Shown here one piece after another: positions 9,625-21,300 of a stretch of 36,899 nt of DNA. This DNA is from Stagonosporopsis chrysanthemi. Lineage: Eukaryota; Ascomycota; Dothideomycetes; Pleosporales; Didymellaceae. A program made the translations under genes and the position numbers. The notes under the pieces are model-generated. The model saw only the letters and a list, made by a program, of their open reading frames with translations. It had not been told where the DNA came from and did not search any database. The stretch lies in contig JAFISE010000245.1 of assembly GCA_022560025.1 (NCBI GenBank), positions 1 through 36,899 on the forward strand, in the 5' to 3' direction. Each line of letters opens with the position of its first letter. Position 1 is the first letter of the stretch.

Positions 9625-10375
9625 GCGGTTCGCCATCCTCGAGCGGCTTCCTGATGGATCATCCAGGGGAAGCTGTGTGTTTTGCCTAGACCTCCAGCTG
9701 GAATTAGGTTAATTAATCAGTCAATGTGATCGACGAATGTGGATCCTATGTTGTTTCGAGGCCATTGAGCGGCTGAAGTAACACAGTAAAAGATCCGCGA
9801 TGTCGTTGACTGGAATAAACAACAGCAAGAGGATTTTGAAATGGCCGAGGAATCAGCCTCGGAAGGCCAGGTTGAACAGTTTCGAGCGGGATGATACAAG
9901 GAACAGAATGCTCTTTCATGATACACACTTCCCATTAATGACAAGTCTTTTCAATGGTAAAAAAGCTTTGTACATAGAATACATACTTTTATGATAGCCG
10001 TGATACCATAATTACTTTCCATTGCTGCCACTAGATTAGTTACGATACTGTTTGCTACGACATCTTCCCAATTTCTGAGGCTGCTATCGTTATCACTTGA
10101 ACAATACTTCCGGCACGAACTAACAACGCCCCATGGTCAGGCTTTCGTATGGCAGATTGTCAGACGATCACCTTCGATTTCGTGCAGAGACGCCATGATC
10201 ATCCTGATTTTTCAGCAATATAACCAATGAACAGCATTGACTGTTGGGAAGGAAAATTGTAATGTATGTTCACAAGCAGAATAGCTCAACAAGCCACGTG
10301 ATGGCGCGATGACGCGTTCCTTGGCAAAGCTTGTTCAAGATTGTAGACCCTACAGCAAGACATGGGCAGATCACA
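9625..10375. other. Intergenic region, nothing recognised
   Basis: AT-richer sequence between the exonuclease and a membrane-protein gene. Only short ORFs without domains occur. The sequence just before 10376 also reads open, but from a TTG rather than an ATG. Confidence 0.5.
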
Positions 10376-11212
10376 ATGATGGCCGAACATCAAGACGACG
10401 AGGCTCACTCTGGTTCTCCTCCTGACGGAATAAGTGGAAATGTATCGTCAACGCGTGCACCTTCATACTCACCATGGCGCACCGCGGCTCATCTTTACCT
10501 TCCCTTCGTTACCGTTGCCATCTTTATGACCTTTGGAGCGCCTTTTGAGAACACACCAGCAAACATCCTCTTTGTCATTTTCTCCGCAATCCCAACAAAT
10601 TGGCTGGCATCCTTCTTCTATCCCCCAGACCGGCCCGAGCCATCTCCCGAGGAAGCCGTCCGCTTCTCGCGCAAAGGCAACATATACCGCGCCGCCATCC
10701 TTTACACGTACCGTTGGCTGTTCGGGAGGCCGTTCGATCTCTCCTTCTTCATTATCGATTTCTTAATGACTTACCCCTTTGGTGCGCTGATAGGCGAACG
10801 GCCTGCAGGCGCAAAGCAGCGGCGAAGCGAATTTGGTGTACACCTGCTGTGGGCAGCGGGAAGCCTCGCCCTGGTTTTCCTAGCGCCCTCTTTTCTGAGC
10901 TTCGGCGTGAACCTGGCGGATAGAGTGATCTGGAGGGTCACATATGTTGCGTTGGTAGACGATGTCATAGGCGTACTGGCAAGACCGAACTTGAAGACGT
11001 GGCAGGGTAGGGTTAGGTTGGTTTTGACCCAGGCTTTTGTCATCTTGTTTGTGTGCTGGATGCTGCTCCGCTGGAGGAGAGATATGATGCTGGCGTACCC
11101 GAGAGATGGGGAGTACCAGGCCGAGCCTGCGCCGTTCAGTGGTCAACAGGACTCTGTCGAGGTGGAGGAGCCGTATGAGGATGATGGTGATCGTTACTTG
11201 CGCGAGCTATGA
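10376..11212 (+). CDS. Multispan membrane protein of unknown function
   Basis: A 278-aa intron-free protein from the first ATG in frame (a second ATG follows directly). The N-terminal about 35 residues are polar and acidic. Hydrophobic segments follow: LYLPFVTVAIFMTFGAPF, ANILFVIFSAIPTNWLASFF, DLSFFIIDFLMTYPFGALIG, LLWAAGSLALVFLAPSFLSF and VLTQAFVILFVCWMLL, so four or five spans are expected. The last about 35 residues are acidic and cytosol-like (EVEEPYEDDGD). I do not recognise the family. Length, composition and continuous open frame support a real gene, but the role is unknown. Confidence 0.65.
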   Translation: MMAEHQDDEAHSGSPPDGISGNVSSTRAPSYSPWRTAAHLYLPFVTVAIFMTFGAPFENTPANILFVIFSAIPTNWLASFFYPPDRPEPSPEEAVRFSRKGNIYRAAILYTYRWLFGRPFDLSFFIIDFLMTYPFGALIGERPAGAKQRRSEFGVHLLWAAGSLALVFLAPSFLSFGVNLADRVIWRVTYVALVDDVIGVLARPNLKTWQGRVRLVLTQAFVILFVCWMLLRWRRDMMLAYPRDGEYQAEPAPFSGQQDSVEVEEPYEDDGDRYLREL

Positions 11213-11560
11213 ACCTGCGGCGGCGGCGCTGGCAAGGCGAGGCGACCAAGGAAACGCCATGTGCCTTCGACGAAGAACAGCGTTGCGTCGGATCTCCTTA
11301 CTGGAATCAGGGAACTCCGACTACAACGTAGACATTGGTGTAACTAACGGACCAATGTAATAATAACTCATATGCAAATCATGTTGTCACTTCTCTCACC
11401 GCCTTTCCTGCTTACATTCCTGCCACCCGTCATCTTCTTTCCTCTTTCTAACCTACACATCTCACACACAAAGCAGCAAACCCGTAGTACACGGTCCGCG
11501 GTGTTACGCTCGTTGACATATATTCAAGTGCTACTTCAGACCTCTCAAGAACGAGCGAAG

Positions 11561-11755
11561 ATGATGTCCTTCGATCAGCGCGTTGTTCTGCCTCACGAGA
11601 CCCGACTGTGCGTCTATTTTGTTGCCTTCGCTTTTTTCCTACTGGCAGTCAGCATCCTATTCCTGTCGTGTGTCCTCTGGTGGAGGATCCCAGCGCAATT
11701 GCATTCGGTTGTGCGGTGCGATTGCAAACGGCTGGATGGGAAAAAGGAGCATTAG
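11561..11755 (+). CDS. Possible small single-span membrane protein
   Basis: A 64-codon ATG ORF with one hydrophobic stretch (LCVYFVAFAFFLLAVSILFLSCVLWW) and a short basic tail. The hydrophobic helix and flanking charges are protein-like, but it is short, has no recognised family, and an upstream in-frame extension starts from another ATG at 11372. It may equally be a chance ORF in the upstream region of the desaturase gene. Confidence 0.25.
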   Translation: MMSFDQRVVLPHETRLCVYFVAFAFFLLAVSILFLSCVLWWRIPAQLHSVVRCDCKRLDGKKEH

Positions 11756-12168
11756 TCTCAACATATCATAACAACCACGGCACGGCGGCGAAACTACCTA
11801 TATCTGTCGTTTGCGAGCCTGACAAGACATGACATTCACAACACCGCACGCTCACAACCAACGTTGAGGGCCTGGCCGTTTTGCGGTTGTGGAGAATATC
11901 GACGCGCTAGACAGCTTCCGCGCGCATGGACCCAGTCTCGCCACCTCCCTGGACCCTCACCGATGTTTCGAGCACAGGTCTTTCACACCACAGCCCACGA
12001 CATCCTATCTAATCTGACGCGCAGCTTCCGCGAAGCACATCCTTTCATTGCTTACTTTCCCATTACTTCGCTGGCCAGCCATTGACTTGTGTGTGGCCGA
12101 GCACTTGCCAGTTGACACATTTTGGTACTTCCACGCAATCCGTGCCATCTTATCTAATCAGCTCAGCC
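11756..12168. other. Upstream region of the desaturase gene
   Basis: No convincing gene. The stretch is C/T-rich in places, typical of fungal promoters and 5' leaders, and runs directly into the desaturase ATG at 12169. Confidence 0.5.
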
Positions 12169-13635
12169 ATGGGCAAACTCCACTTCCCACCGGCTGCCGA
12201 CCTTACGGGTGCAGACAAGCTAGTTTTGGGTCATTTGCAGAAGGACTACGAGGAGTTTGAATCTGAAGCTAAGCCCGCGCCTGTCGATACCGCGGAAGAG
12301 TCCGATGATTCCGCTACCAAGCGCACAGAATTTGTGTCTCCTTCCCCCGAGGGTGAGACCAGTTGCATTCAAGTATGCTTTAGCTTTAGTTGACATTCTG
12401 CAGACATCCAAGAAAGCGAGCAGCAGACGACTGCCTACTTGAAAAGTCTCAACAATCCTAAATCAGATGCTTTCGAAATCACTGTGTTCAGCACGTGGGA
12501 TCTCCAAGACATTAAAGCCCCCACCCTGCGAAAATGGATCATCGACCCATACGTCCGCTGGGCCAAAGGCATCGTCCGGACTGAGACTGATGTAATTATG
12601 ATCACGCACCTCCTCACCTACCTCTGCACCAGCATCCCATCAGCATTGTATCTATTCTACAATTTCCACTGGTGGCACGGCGTCCTCCACTCTGCCGTGC
12701 AGCTCTACTACATGGGGCCATACACGCTGCTGATGCACCAGCACATCCACATGCGCGGCGTTTTGAACAAGAAGTATGCCCTCATCGACACCATTTTCCC
12801 GTACATCTTCGACCCGCTGATGGGCCACACCTGGAACTCGTACTTCTTCCATCACGTCAAGCACCACCACATCGAAGGTAACGGGCCCAACGACCTGTCC
12901 TCGACCGTACGCTACCAGCGCGACAGCGTCTTGCATTTCCTGCACTACGTCGGCCGCTTCTACCTGCTCATCTGGTTTGACCTGCCCCGCTACTTCCTGC
13001 GCAACAACAAGACCAGCCTTGCGCTGAAAGCAGGCGGGTGCGAAATCGCAAATTATATCTTCCTGTACACCATGTACAAGTTCGTCAACTCGAAAGCCAC
13101 CATCTTCGTCTTCCTTGTCCCACTGGCGCTGATGCGCATCGCGCTCATGACAGGAAATTGGGGCCAGCACGCATTTGTCGACGAAGTAGAGCCGGACTCT
13201 GATTTTCGGTCGAGCATTACTTTGATCGATGCACCTGTACGTGTCTACCCTCCAACCCCTCCTCTCCATAACAGATCCAATCCAGCGACTAACATCTCAC
13301 AGAGCAACCGCTACTGCTACAACGACGGCTACCACACCTCGCACCACCTCAACCCCTTACGACACTGGCGTGACCACCCCTCTGCCTTCCTCTCCCAGAA
13401 ACAGCAGTACGCTGATGAGCACGCTCTGGTGTTTTACAACATCGACTACTTCATGCTAACCGTCACGCTGCTGAGCAAGAACTACGCGCACCTGGCGCGC
13501 TGTCTGGTGCCAATGGGGGCGCAACGCGGGATGAGCATGACGGAGCGGGAGGGGATGTTGAGGCGAAAGACGAGGGCGTTCAGCGAGGAGGAGATTGGGA
13601 AGAGGTGGGGAGCGAAGTTTGTAAAGGCACAGTAG
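12169..13635 (+). CDS. Membrane fatty-acid desaturase-family protein
   Basis: Three exons, 449 aa. Intron 1 at 12353-12403 is 51 nt (GTGAGA, TTGAC, TGCAG) and links the start MGKLHFPPAAD to DIQESEQQT. Intron 2 at 13237-13302 is 66 nt (GTACGT, GACTAAC, CACAG); it is a multiple of three without a stop, so an unspliced reading would look intact. Three histidine boxes typical of membrane di-iron desaturases/hydroxylases are present: HQHIH near 173-177, HHVKHHH near 211-217 and HTSHH at 350-354, plus a GNWGQH motif before box 3. Intron 2 separates GNWGQH from box 3. Several hydrophobic segments place it in the ER membrane. Whether it desaturates or hydroxylates, and on which lipid, cannot be read here. 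Confidence 0.87.
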
Positions 13636-14242
13636 GGAAAAGACTGGATGGGAGAGTGAATAGGAACATTCCGCGCAGACAGGTGATAGAGGCTGCCTCG
13701 CCACGTCTCGAGGTCTACGAGTTTCCACAGCGCGATGTCTGCACTGCGGTCGTGACATTTATCATCCCTGTCCCCCGCCCGCCGATCTCAATCCCAACCA
13801 ACTTCTCACCCGTCCCCTCTTGCCAAAAACAGACAAACACCCGTACTTTTGACATCAGTGTTGGTGTTCCAAAACCCAATTCCCTGTGGGGTGCGCCTCG
13901 CTCAACCCGAAACAACGGCGAGGGTGAAACGCGTTACACACGCCCGACAGGTGCCACAGCTGACGCACCCGTGCGGTATTGTATTGTGACGCGCGGCGGG
14001 GCGCCTCTGTACCTCTTCCATATACCAGACCAGATCGCGCCTACACCGTAGTTACTGTCGTTCTGTGGAGTGTACATTACCGGTCGACGCTACTACACGA
14101 CTCGTAGTCTGACTCCTAGCACAGGGCTACCAGAACATCTCCCTCTCTCTCTCTGCGTTCAAAGTTGACTCGTCTCTTGCGCACACCCTCTAAACACCTC
14201 TCAACCCCCCCTCCATACACTTCCCCCAATCTCCGCGCGAGA
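13636..14242. other. Intergenic region with CT-rich leader
   Basis: No supported gene. A C/T-rich tract at about 14140-14158 (CTCTCTCTCT) and C-rich sequence up to 14230 resemble fungal pyrimidine-rich transcription-start regions for the small gene at 14243. Confidence 0.5.
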
Positions 14243-14668
14243 ATGGGCGGCAACCCACCCCCATCCTTCGACCGCGGAAGCCCCGAGGAGTCTACGATCC
14301 TCTTCCTCTTCCTCACCTTCGGGCTGCTCATCGTGCTGCTCCTCATCCTGCTCCTACTGGGGTTCCAGACATATCTGTCATGGCGGATCGCGACTCTTTT
14401 GCTGGTTCTCGATCCCGACTGCGAGGCTGACTGTAGTGGGGACTACGGGGGGAAGAGAAGGGCGAGGAAGCGGGCGTTGAGAATGCTGGAGAAGAGGAGC
14501 GGAGGTGTGAGGGCGAGTTGGGGCGGGATTGTGAGTGCGAGTACGACTAGGGTGGACGAGGAGGCGGGCATGAGTGGAGCGAGGGGGAGGAGTGTGCTGC
14601 TCGATCCGATGCGGCTTAGAGGGGAAGAGGGGAAGAGGCCGTTTTGGAGCGTGAAAAGGTGGATTTGA
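14243..14668 (+). CDS. Small single-span membrane protein, unknown
   Basis: A 141-aa ORF from the first ATG (MGGNPPPSFDRGSPEES). A short Pro-rich N-terminus is followed by a very hydrophobic helix at about residues 18-47 (FLFLTFGLLIVLLLILLLLG is its core) and a basic tail rich in Arg/Lys. This layout suggests a type I/III single-pass protein with a basic cytosolic tail. No family is recognised. It converges with the - strand WD40 gene, whose stop lies 134 bp away. The CT-rich leader and clean ATG favour a real gene, but evidence is limited. Confidence 0.5.
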   Translation: MGGNPPPSFDRGSPEESTILFLFLTFGLLIVLLLILLLLGFQTYLSWRIATLLLVLDPDCEADCSGDYGGKRRARKRALRMLEKRSGGVRASWGGIVSASTTRVDEEAGMSGARGRSVLLDPMRLRGEEGKRPFWSVKRWI

Positions 14669-14801
14669 AAACCGGAGTTTGTTCTGTTAGGGATTGGTTG
14701 AGGGTGAGGAATGAGGATATCTACAGGACAGATGAACATCTGCGTGGAGAAGAGGAAGTATCGAAAAAGACAACGGGAGGAGAAAGAGACGAAAACAGGA
14801 G

Positions 14802-17601
14802 TTAAGACACACACGCCCTCCACCTCCTCTCCGATTCTTCCCTCAACAAAACCCCCTTCAGGACCTGAAACTCCTCTCTCAAGCTTTTCATCTGCTGCCG
14901 CAGCGTCTCGGTATCGGTGTGCAAACGGCTGAAGTCTTCGTGCTGGGCACATGTCCATGCACCCCCACCCCTGGTCCGCTTTGTGGCTACAGGCTCTAGC
15001 TCGTTGAGAGTCAATAGGTCGTGTCGCCCAGTGACGAAGCTGAGGCTATCTCTCAAAGAGCGAAGGGGACTTTGGATCGGAGGAATGGTAGTATCGACAC
15101 CTCCGTCTAGCGCGGACGAATTGCCAGGCAACGCTTGCCGGTTGGACTGGGAGTAGAGACTGCTCGAAAGCTCGTACAATGACGATGCGGCAGCTGTTGG
15201 TGTTGGAAAGACATATCGCAAATCCCTCCTTATAACAGCTTTCTCAGTTCGTGGCTCGACACTGCCTCCGGATGCGAGTCTATGTGGCGCTAGGTCGGAT
15301 ATCGGTATCGGGTCAGTACTGCGAGACGGGCCAGGTTCGTCTCTTGCGGGTACGGACACGATCTGGGAGGAGTTGCCCGCCACTGTCACAGGTTGACCCT
15401 CCTCAGTCAGACCTGAACCCAGCCTCCCCGTTGAGCGTGTAATCGGCTCCTCTTGCTCTCGATTTCTTAATACGAGAGTGTCACAGCCCGACATCTGTAA
15501 CGGGAGATCCCCGTACCCCTCTCTGCGTACGATCTCGTGACCCGGCAGCCTTTCGCCAGCTTTTCCCTTCCCCTTTCCTTCCCAGTCCCGAGAAGAAGGC
15601 CGCCTTGTCACTGGTGGCGTGAAAAACTCTTGTTCTTCCGATATCTCCTGCCTCGATGAGCAGCAAGCCGACTTCCGGCGACGATGCGGGCGACTTCTCT
15701 GAATTGTTGGAGTTAACTTGGTCCGAGACTTTCTCCGCATGTTCCATATCGCTCTGCCGGTGCGGAGTACTGGGTCTTTGGTGGAGGATGAGCGAAGGGA
15801 GGGGGTGTGGGGTTGTGGTGATGTGGGGAGCGGCGCGTAGACGAGATCAATTGGCGAGGATACCTGGTCCGATCTGGAGTGGCGTTGGCGATTTTGCGGT
15901 GAATGCTTTGTTAGAGAAGGGACCGTTCGGTCCTGAACCTCAATCATGGGAGAATCCGTCACTTTATCGACCAACTCTCGTTCCTGCGAAACTCCGTCTT
16001 GCCCGAGACCTTTCTCACGTTCTTCAGCTAGTACTGAAACCTCACCCTCGATCTCGCCAACTTCTCTCATCAGTGACATGATAACTGGACCCGGCTCAGG
16101 CGTTGAGGCATCTTGATTCGCAAGCATCGAAAGTGCAGACATATCGCCTACCCACTGGACCGAAATGACGGGCTCTTTGATGTCGATCTCATGTTGTAGT
16201 ATACCCAGCATATTGAACAGTAGTACTTTGCCAGCCTGCGTCCCAACCGCAATCTGTGCTTCAGTGGCTTCATCAGCCAGAGCATGATTTTGTGCTGTGT
16301 CATTCTACAAGATCATGGCACTATCTTGTCGTTCTTCTGAAACGAATCTTGCACTGGGAATGATCGATAGTGCAACAGCTGGTCCCGAGACATGCCACGT
16401 TCTAAGCACGCTTCCGCCGCCCTCAAAGTCAACGAGTCGGCACCGCCCATCATGGCCAACACTGACGGCTCTCGACCTAGACCCTGGCAGAAAGGTGACT
16501 GCTGATACACCGCCCATGGCCGCTCTGTGCATCTTGCCCAAAAATCCCACCTTGGTAGTCTGAATGCACGAATTCGAAGCACGGGCTGGAGTCTGATACT
16601 CAACAAACGGGGGCAAACCCACCCCGTACATCGCCACCGTTCCGTCTCTGAGCCCTATTACGAACCGCGTACTCTCTCCTATCACGCTATCCGGCGACTC
16701 AAACGCCGCGCACGTAACCGCGCTAGCACTTGCCACGTCCACAAACTCTACGGCCGCCAGTCCGGCGATTCTCAAATCCCGTATCAGCACTGTAGGCGGT
16801 GATGACGATGCCGAGAGGAGAATCTGGCCGTTGCTTGACACTGCTAGTACAGTTGATGGCGAGGGGTGCCGGTGTGATGGGGAAAGAAGGGTCTTATGTG
16901 GGAGCGAGAAGGTGTGGATCGAGGTGGTGAGTGGGGTGTTGAAGTAAAGTGTCGATGCGTTGGGAGAGAACAGAAGGATCTGCGGTGTCTACTTGTCGTT
17001 AGTGGGGGCTATCATGAGAGCAGCATGACTGTGGTTGCGACCAAACCACAAACCATGAACTGACCTATCCACTACCCTCTTTGTTCAATTTTCCCTCCAC
17101 TCTTTGCATCCTCACCTCATGCGTCCGACACACCAATAAGCGCTTACTTCGACGCTCCCTCTCCTCACCCTCTATTTCCTCTCCTTCCCCTTTCCCACCC
17201 CCAGGCAACATATCATCCTCACCCAGCGTCGCCACCGCATCGAAGACTCTTGCGCCATCCTCATTGTGATGCACGTACTGAGACTGAGACTGAGACAGTG
17301 TCTTAACAAGCCGAACCACACCTCCTCTTGCCACAGCCAGGATGTCGCTATTGTCTGGCGCCGCTACGGCATTGACAATAGGCCCGGAGTTCCCAGTGCA
17401 CCGAGCCTGGCACTCGCTGCTCTGGCGCCGGCAGTGGCTCTGGTACACAGTCTCCTTGGCCACGCCAACTATGGAGCTTTGGTGGGGGTCGGAGCAGAGG
17501 AGTGTGTACCGACGTACAGCGGTCGGCGTGGTGACAAGTAGGTATCGCTTCAGTTGCTGGGAATTGTTGATAGAGGTGGATAGTCGGGGCGGAAAGGACA
17601 T
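14802..17601 (-). CDS. WD40-repeat protein with C-terminal coiled coil (NEDD1-like)
   Basis: Three exons on the minus strand, modelled at 869 aa. The N-terminal half shows WD40-like blades: GPIVNAVAAPDNSDILAVAR, ILLFSPNASTLYFN, NGQILLSASSSPPTVLIRDL, VTFLPGSRSRAVSVGHDGR and IAVGTQAGKVLLFN. A long disordered Ser/Pro/Arg-rich region follows, then a short C-terminal coiled coil (TETLRQQMKSLREEFQVLKG). This layout resembles NEDD1/GCP-WD, which targets gamma-tubulin complexes to spindle poles; that match is by architecture only. Intron 1 best runs 16989-17115 (GTGAGG, CACTAACG, TAG), but several donors are possible. Between 16322 and 16258 the frame is unbroken except for one TAG at 16305-16307; a 63-nt intron 16259-16321 with a weak GTGCCA donor would remove it. 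The start at 17601 is the first ATG in frame; an upstream exon cannot be excluded. Confidence 0.65.
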
Positions 17602-18321
17602 GACGGTACGTATACGGTGCGGTGTGGGTAGCGAATGCAACGGCTAGTGATGGCTGTGTTGACAGCGGCGGCAGCGGCGGAGGGAAGAGAACAATGAATG
17701 GGTGTGGCTGCTGTTGTGACCGTTAGCGGAAGGGTGGCGAAGGTCACCTCTGCGTTGCCAAGGTAGAAATGTATGGACGGGTGATGAGATTGGGCTAACG
17801 ACGATTGGAAACGGCAAGTCCGATGTGCAGATGTTGAGAAAGGACGAACTACTCCCACTCAAGTATGTACAACGAGCACTGTATCAAGAACGTGAATGGG
17901 GCATCGAGGAAGGTCGCCGAGAAGAAAGGCGAAAGGACAAGACATAGACGAAATCAACTTGAGATATCTACCTACATGTGACTTTGTACCAAGCACTACA
18001 CTACCAAACACTCTTTTGCCCAAGCACACTACTGCTATTGCTGTAACCTGAAATCGAACCCGACACGCCGCGCTATGCAAGGAAAAACGCAAAGCACCCT
18101 AGTAGCTACATTCAAATGTAGCACAAGACTCTCGAGCTCAGAAAGCGATCATTAAGTCGTGAGAAATGGTGCGGTGTGTGTATCCAACCCAACAACCTAG
18201 GATCCCATGAGGGAGACGTACAAATTATCGCCAAAGAAAAAATGGAGTGAAGAATGAATAGCACCAGGTGCTGTGCACGTGCGTCCAACATCATCCAAAC
18301 ACACGGTACTCAGACAGCAAT
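17602..18321. other. Intergenic region between two minus-strand genes
   Basis: It holds the promoter of the WD40 gene and the 3' end of the coiled-coil gene. On the minus strand, open frames without any ATG continue for about 250 nt upstream of 17601, and a 37-nt GT...GCTAACG...ACAACAG stretch at 17711-17747 looks like an intron. The WD40 gene might therefore have a further 5' exon, but no start codon could be assigned. Confidence 0.4.
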
Positions 18322-21300
18322 CTAAGCCGCCTCCCCAACCTCGACGCTATCAGCCTGCTCTTCAACACCCTCGTCGACCCCAAACCCACTGTCCCACTGC
18401 CTCTTCGTCACTTTGCGCGACCCCTTGGTTTTCTTGCCGACCTTGACTTTCTCGCTGATCCTACCCACCTTGCCCGTGGCGACGCGGTGCAAGTCTACGC
18501 CTTTGGTCTTGACCTCGAGACCCTGGATCTTCATGGCGCGGACAGCAGCGACAGCATCGGCGCCGCGCTTCTTGAGATCCTCAGCGAGCGCCTCGTTCTG
18601 CTCCTGCAGAACGCGCTGCTGCAGCGTCATGCGGTCGATGGTCTCGCGGGTGTCTTGCTCGTACTTAGCGAATTCTTTAACAACGTCGAGGCGGGCGGCT
18701 TCGACTTGGACGAGTTTAGAAGCGCGGTCGTCGACAAGGACTTGCAGCTCTTCAATTTGGGCGTCTTTGTCGGAGAGGATGATTTCCTGCTCGGCGATAA
18801 GGGTGGCGTTCTGCGTTTGGAGCTCGGAGATGGTGTCTCCTTGGGTGGCGATGACGCTCTTGAGGGCCACTCTCTCGTCCGCGTGTGAGTCAGTAATGTT
18901 GAGGAGCTCCATTGCCTCGCGGCCGACACGGTCAGACAGTGATTCGTTCTCCTTACGATAGGCCTCGTTGTCCGCCTGCGCCTCAGCAAGGTCGCGCTCG
19001 AGTCTCTCGGCCTTCGTATCGAGGGCAACCCTCTCCTCTTCATACGCCTGCTCGGCCTCGACGAGACGCTCGGCAAGATGTTGCATCTCAGCCTGCTTGC
19101 GGGCAGTCTCGTTAGTAAGGTCCGTGATCTGCGCCTGCAGTGAGGTGATCTCGGATTCGGTCGAGCTCTCGAGCGCAGCACGCTTGGCTTCTGACTCAGC
19201 GAGGTCATTGCTAATGTTGTTGACCTGAATTTCCCGATCCTGCTCGAGCTGATCGCGGGCTTCCGTCATCTTGACAAGGTCGGTCTCAGAGACTGCAAGT
19301 GTCTCTCGAAGAGTAGCAAGCTGTTGCTCGATCTCAGCAACAATTTGCTGCGCACCTTCGCGCAACTCCTGCTCAGCAGTAAGTTGCTCGGTGAGCTCGG
19401 CCTCACGCTCCTGGTGTTCGGCTGTAAGTTCAGCAATTTCCATCTCCTTCTCCTGCTGAACCTGGAAGAGCTTGGAGCGAAGTTCGTTTGTCTGGAGACC
19501 AAGCTGGTGAACCTTATCATTGAGCTCTTCGATCTTCTCATTGGCCTCGTCGAGAGCAGCTTCCGTCGACTCGCGCTGCCCACGCTCAGCAATGATGTTG
19601 TTCTTGGCTGCCTCAAGTTGCTCGGTCAGGTCGTTGACGGTTTCGGTAAGGTTCTCGATGGTGTTGGTGTGCTGGTAAACTAGATTGGCCTGTTCGTCGC
19701 GCTCATTCTCGGCGTCAGCACGGGTTGCAGTCTCGGCCTCAAGCTTCTCGCGGAGGTCTGCCAGGACTGTCTCAATAGATCCAAAGTCCGCCTCCATCTG
19801 GTCGACACGACCCTGCAGCTCTTCGATGAAAGTGGTCTTCTGAATCGCCTCGTCCTCAGCAGCCTCACGACCCTCCTGCTCAACACCAAGCTGAGCCTGA
19901 AGATCGGCGACAATGTCTGCATGCTCTTCCTTCATGTGCGCAATGCGCTCCTGGTATTGCGTCTCGATCTCGGCGGTGCTTTGCGTGAGCGTCTCGACGT
20001 CGGTTCGGTAGGTCTCGAGGTCTTCGCGGAGGCGGTCGAGATCGGTGTCCTTCTCTCCAACCTGCTCGACCAAAGTATCATTCTGAAGGTCCTTTTGTCT
20101 CAGCTCAGCCTCCTGATCTTCCGTCAGATCAGTTAGGGTTTGAACACGCTCCTCCAGGTCCACAATCGTGCGTTGCTTCTCCTCGTTGCCCTTGTCCAGT
20201 GTGTAGACCTTCTTATCAAGCTCAGTCTTGCGCTCTTCGGCCTCGCCAAGCAGGTCTAAGACTCCCTCGTACTGGCGACGCAGGAGAATCTCAGTCTGTC
20301 GTGCAGCTTCGACGAGCTCAGTCTTTTCCCGCAGCTCGAAGAAGACGCCACTGAAGAGCTTAGGAATCTTGCGGAGCAATTGCTCGTTCGTGATGCCGCG
20401 AGTCTCATTGGGAAAGAACTTCTCGACTGCGGCACGGAGGTCGGCAAAGCCAGTGCGGAGGGCAGTCAGGACATCGGCGCTATTGGCACCTGTCTTCAGG
20501 AACCCAAGATTCTGGATCTCGATCGAGATGACACGAAGAGCCCCAACAGATTCGGCCATCTCCTGCGTCAGCCTTTGGATCTCACGCTCATATCGCTCGA
20601 CGGCCTGGTCAGAGATAGTCTGCGGTGCGTCGACATCATCGTCGTCGTCCAGTGTGTCTACGCGCAGTTGACTGATGGAGGGAAGATGTTCGAGTGTGAT
20701 CTCTTGTGACAGCTCCAACACGCGTGATGCGTAAGGACCGTTGGGTGCGTACTCCATCTCGAGGTCCTGGGAGACGTGAAGCTCGCTGGGGTCGACGAGC
20801 ATGAAGTCATCTTCATCATCGTCGTCGTGGTCGAAAGGCTCAGCAGAACCATCGAGCTCGCGGCTGAGGTCGCGGTCGCTGCTGCCCCCACCAATGTACT
20901 GCGCACTGTTGCGGAGCTCATCCAGTTCCCTACGTGCGTCCTCGAGCTGCTGTGAAAGGTCCTCGTGGTCGGCATCGCTCATCTGAATGTTACCCATGCG
21001 GTTGGCCTCCAGGCGGAACTCGAGATCTTGGATCATCTCGTCCCGCTTTTTCAGCTGGCGGCGGAGCTCCAACAGCTGCTTCTTGCCTCGCTTCTTGTCG
21101 TCCTCGATCTCGTTGACTTCCTGGCTGAGGTGACTGCGGCGCAGGCGGCGGCGGGTGCGACCATCGAGCACAGCTGTTAGAGGCGCATATTGGAAGCGGT
21201 GGCCATTGATATCGGCATCGTCGACGCGCTCGACGTGCAGCTGAGCGGGCATGGACATGCGCTCGCGGCGTTGGCGGGCGAACTTGCCGCGGGCGGCACC

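Noticed and set aside
12652..13269. 205-codon minus-strand ORF
   Set aside because: It is a mirror of the desaturase coding frame; the His boxes are on the + strand.
18040..18075. tRNA B-box-like sequence (minus strand GGGTTCGATTTC)
   Set aside because: No matching T-stem, acceptor stem or A box can be paired around it.
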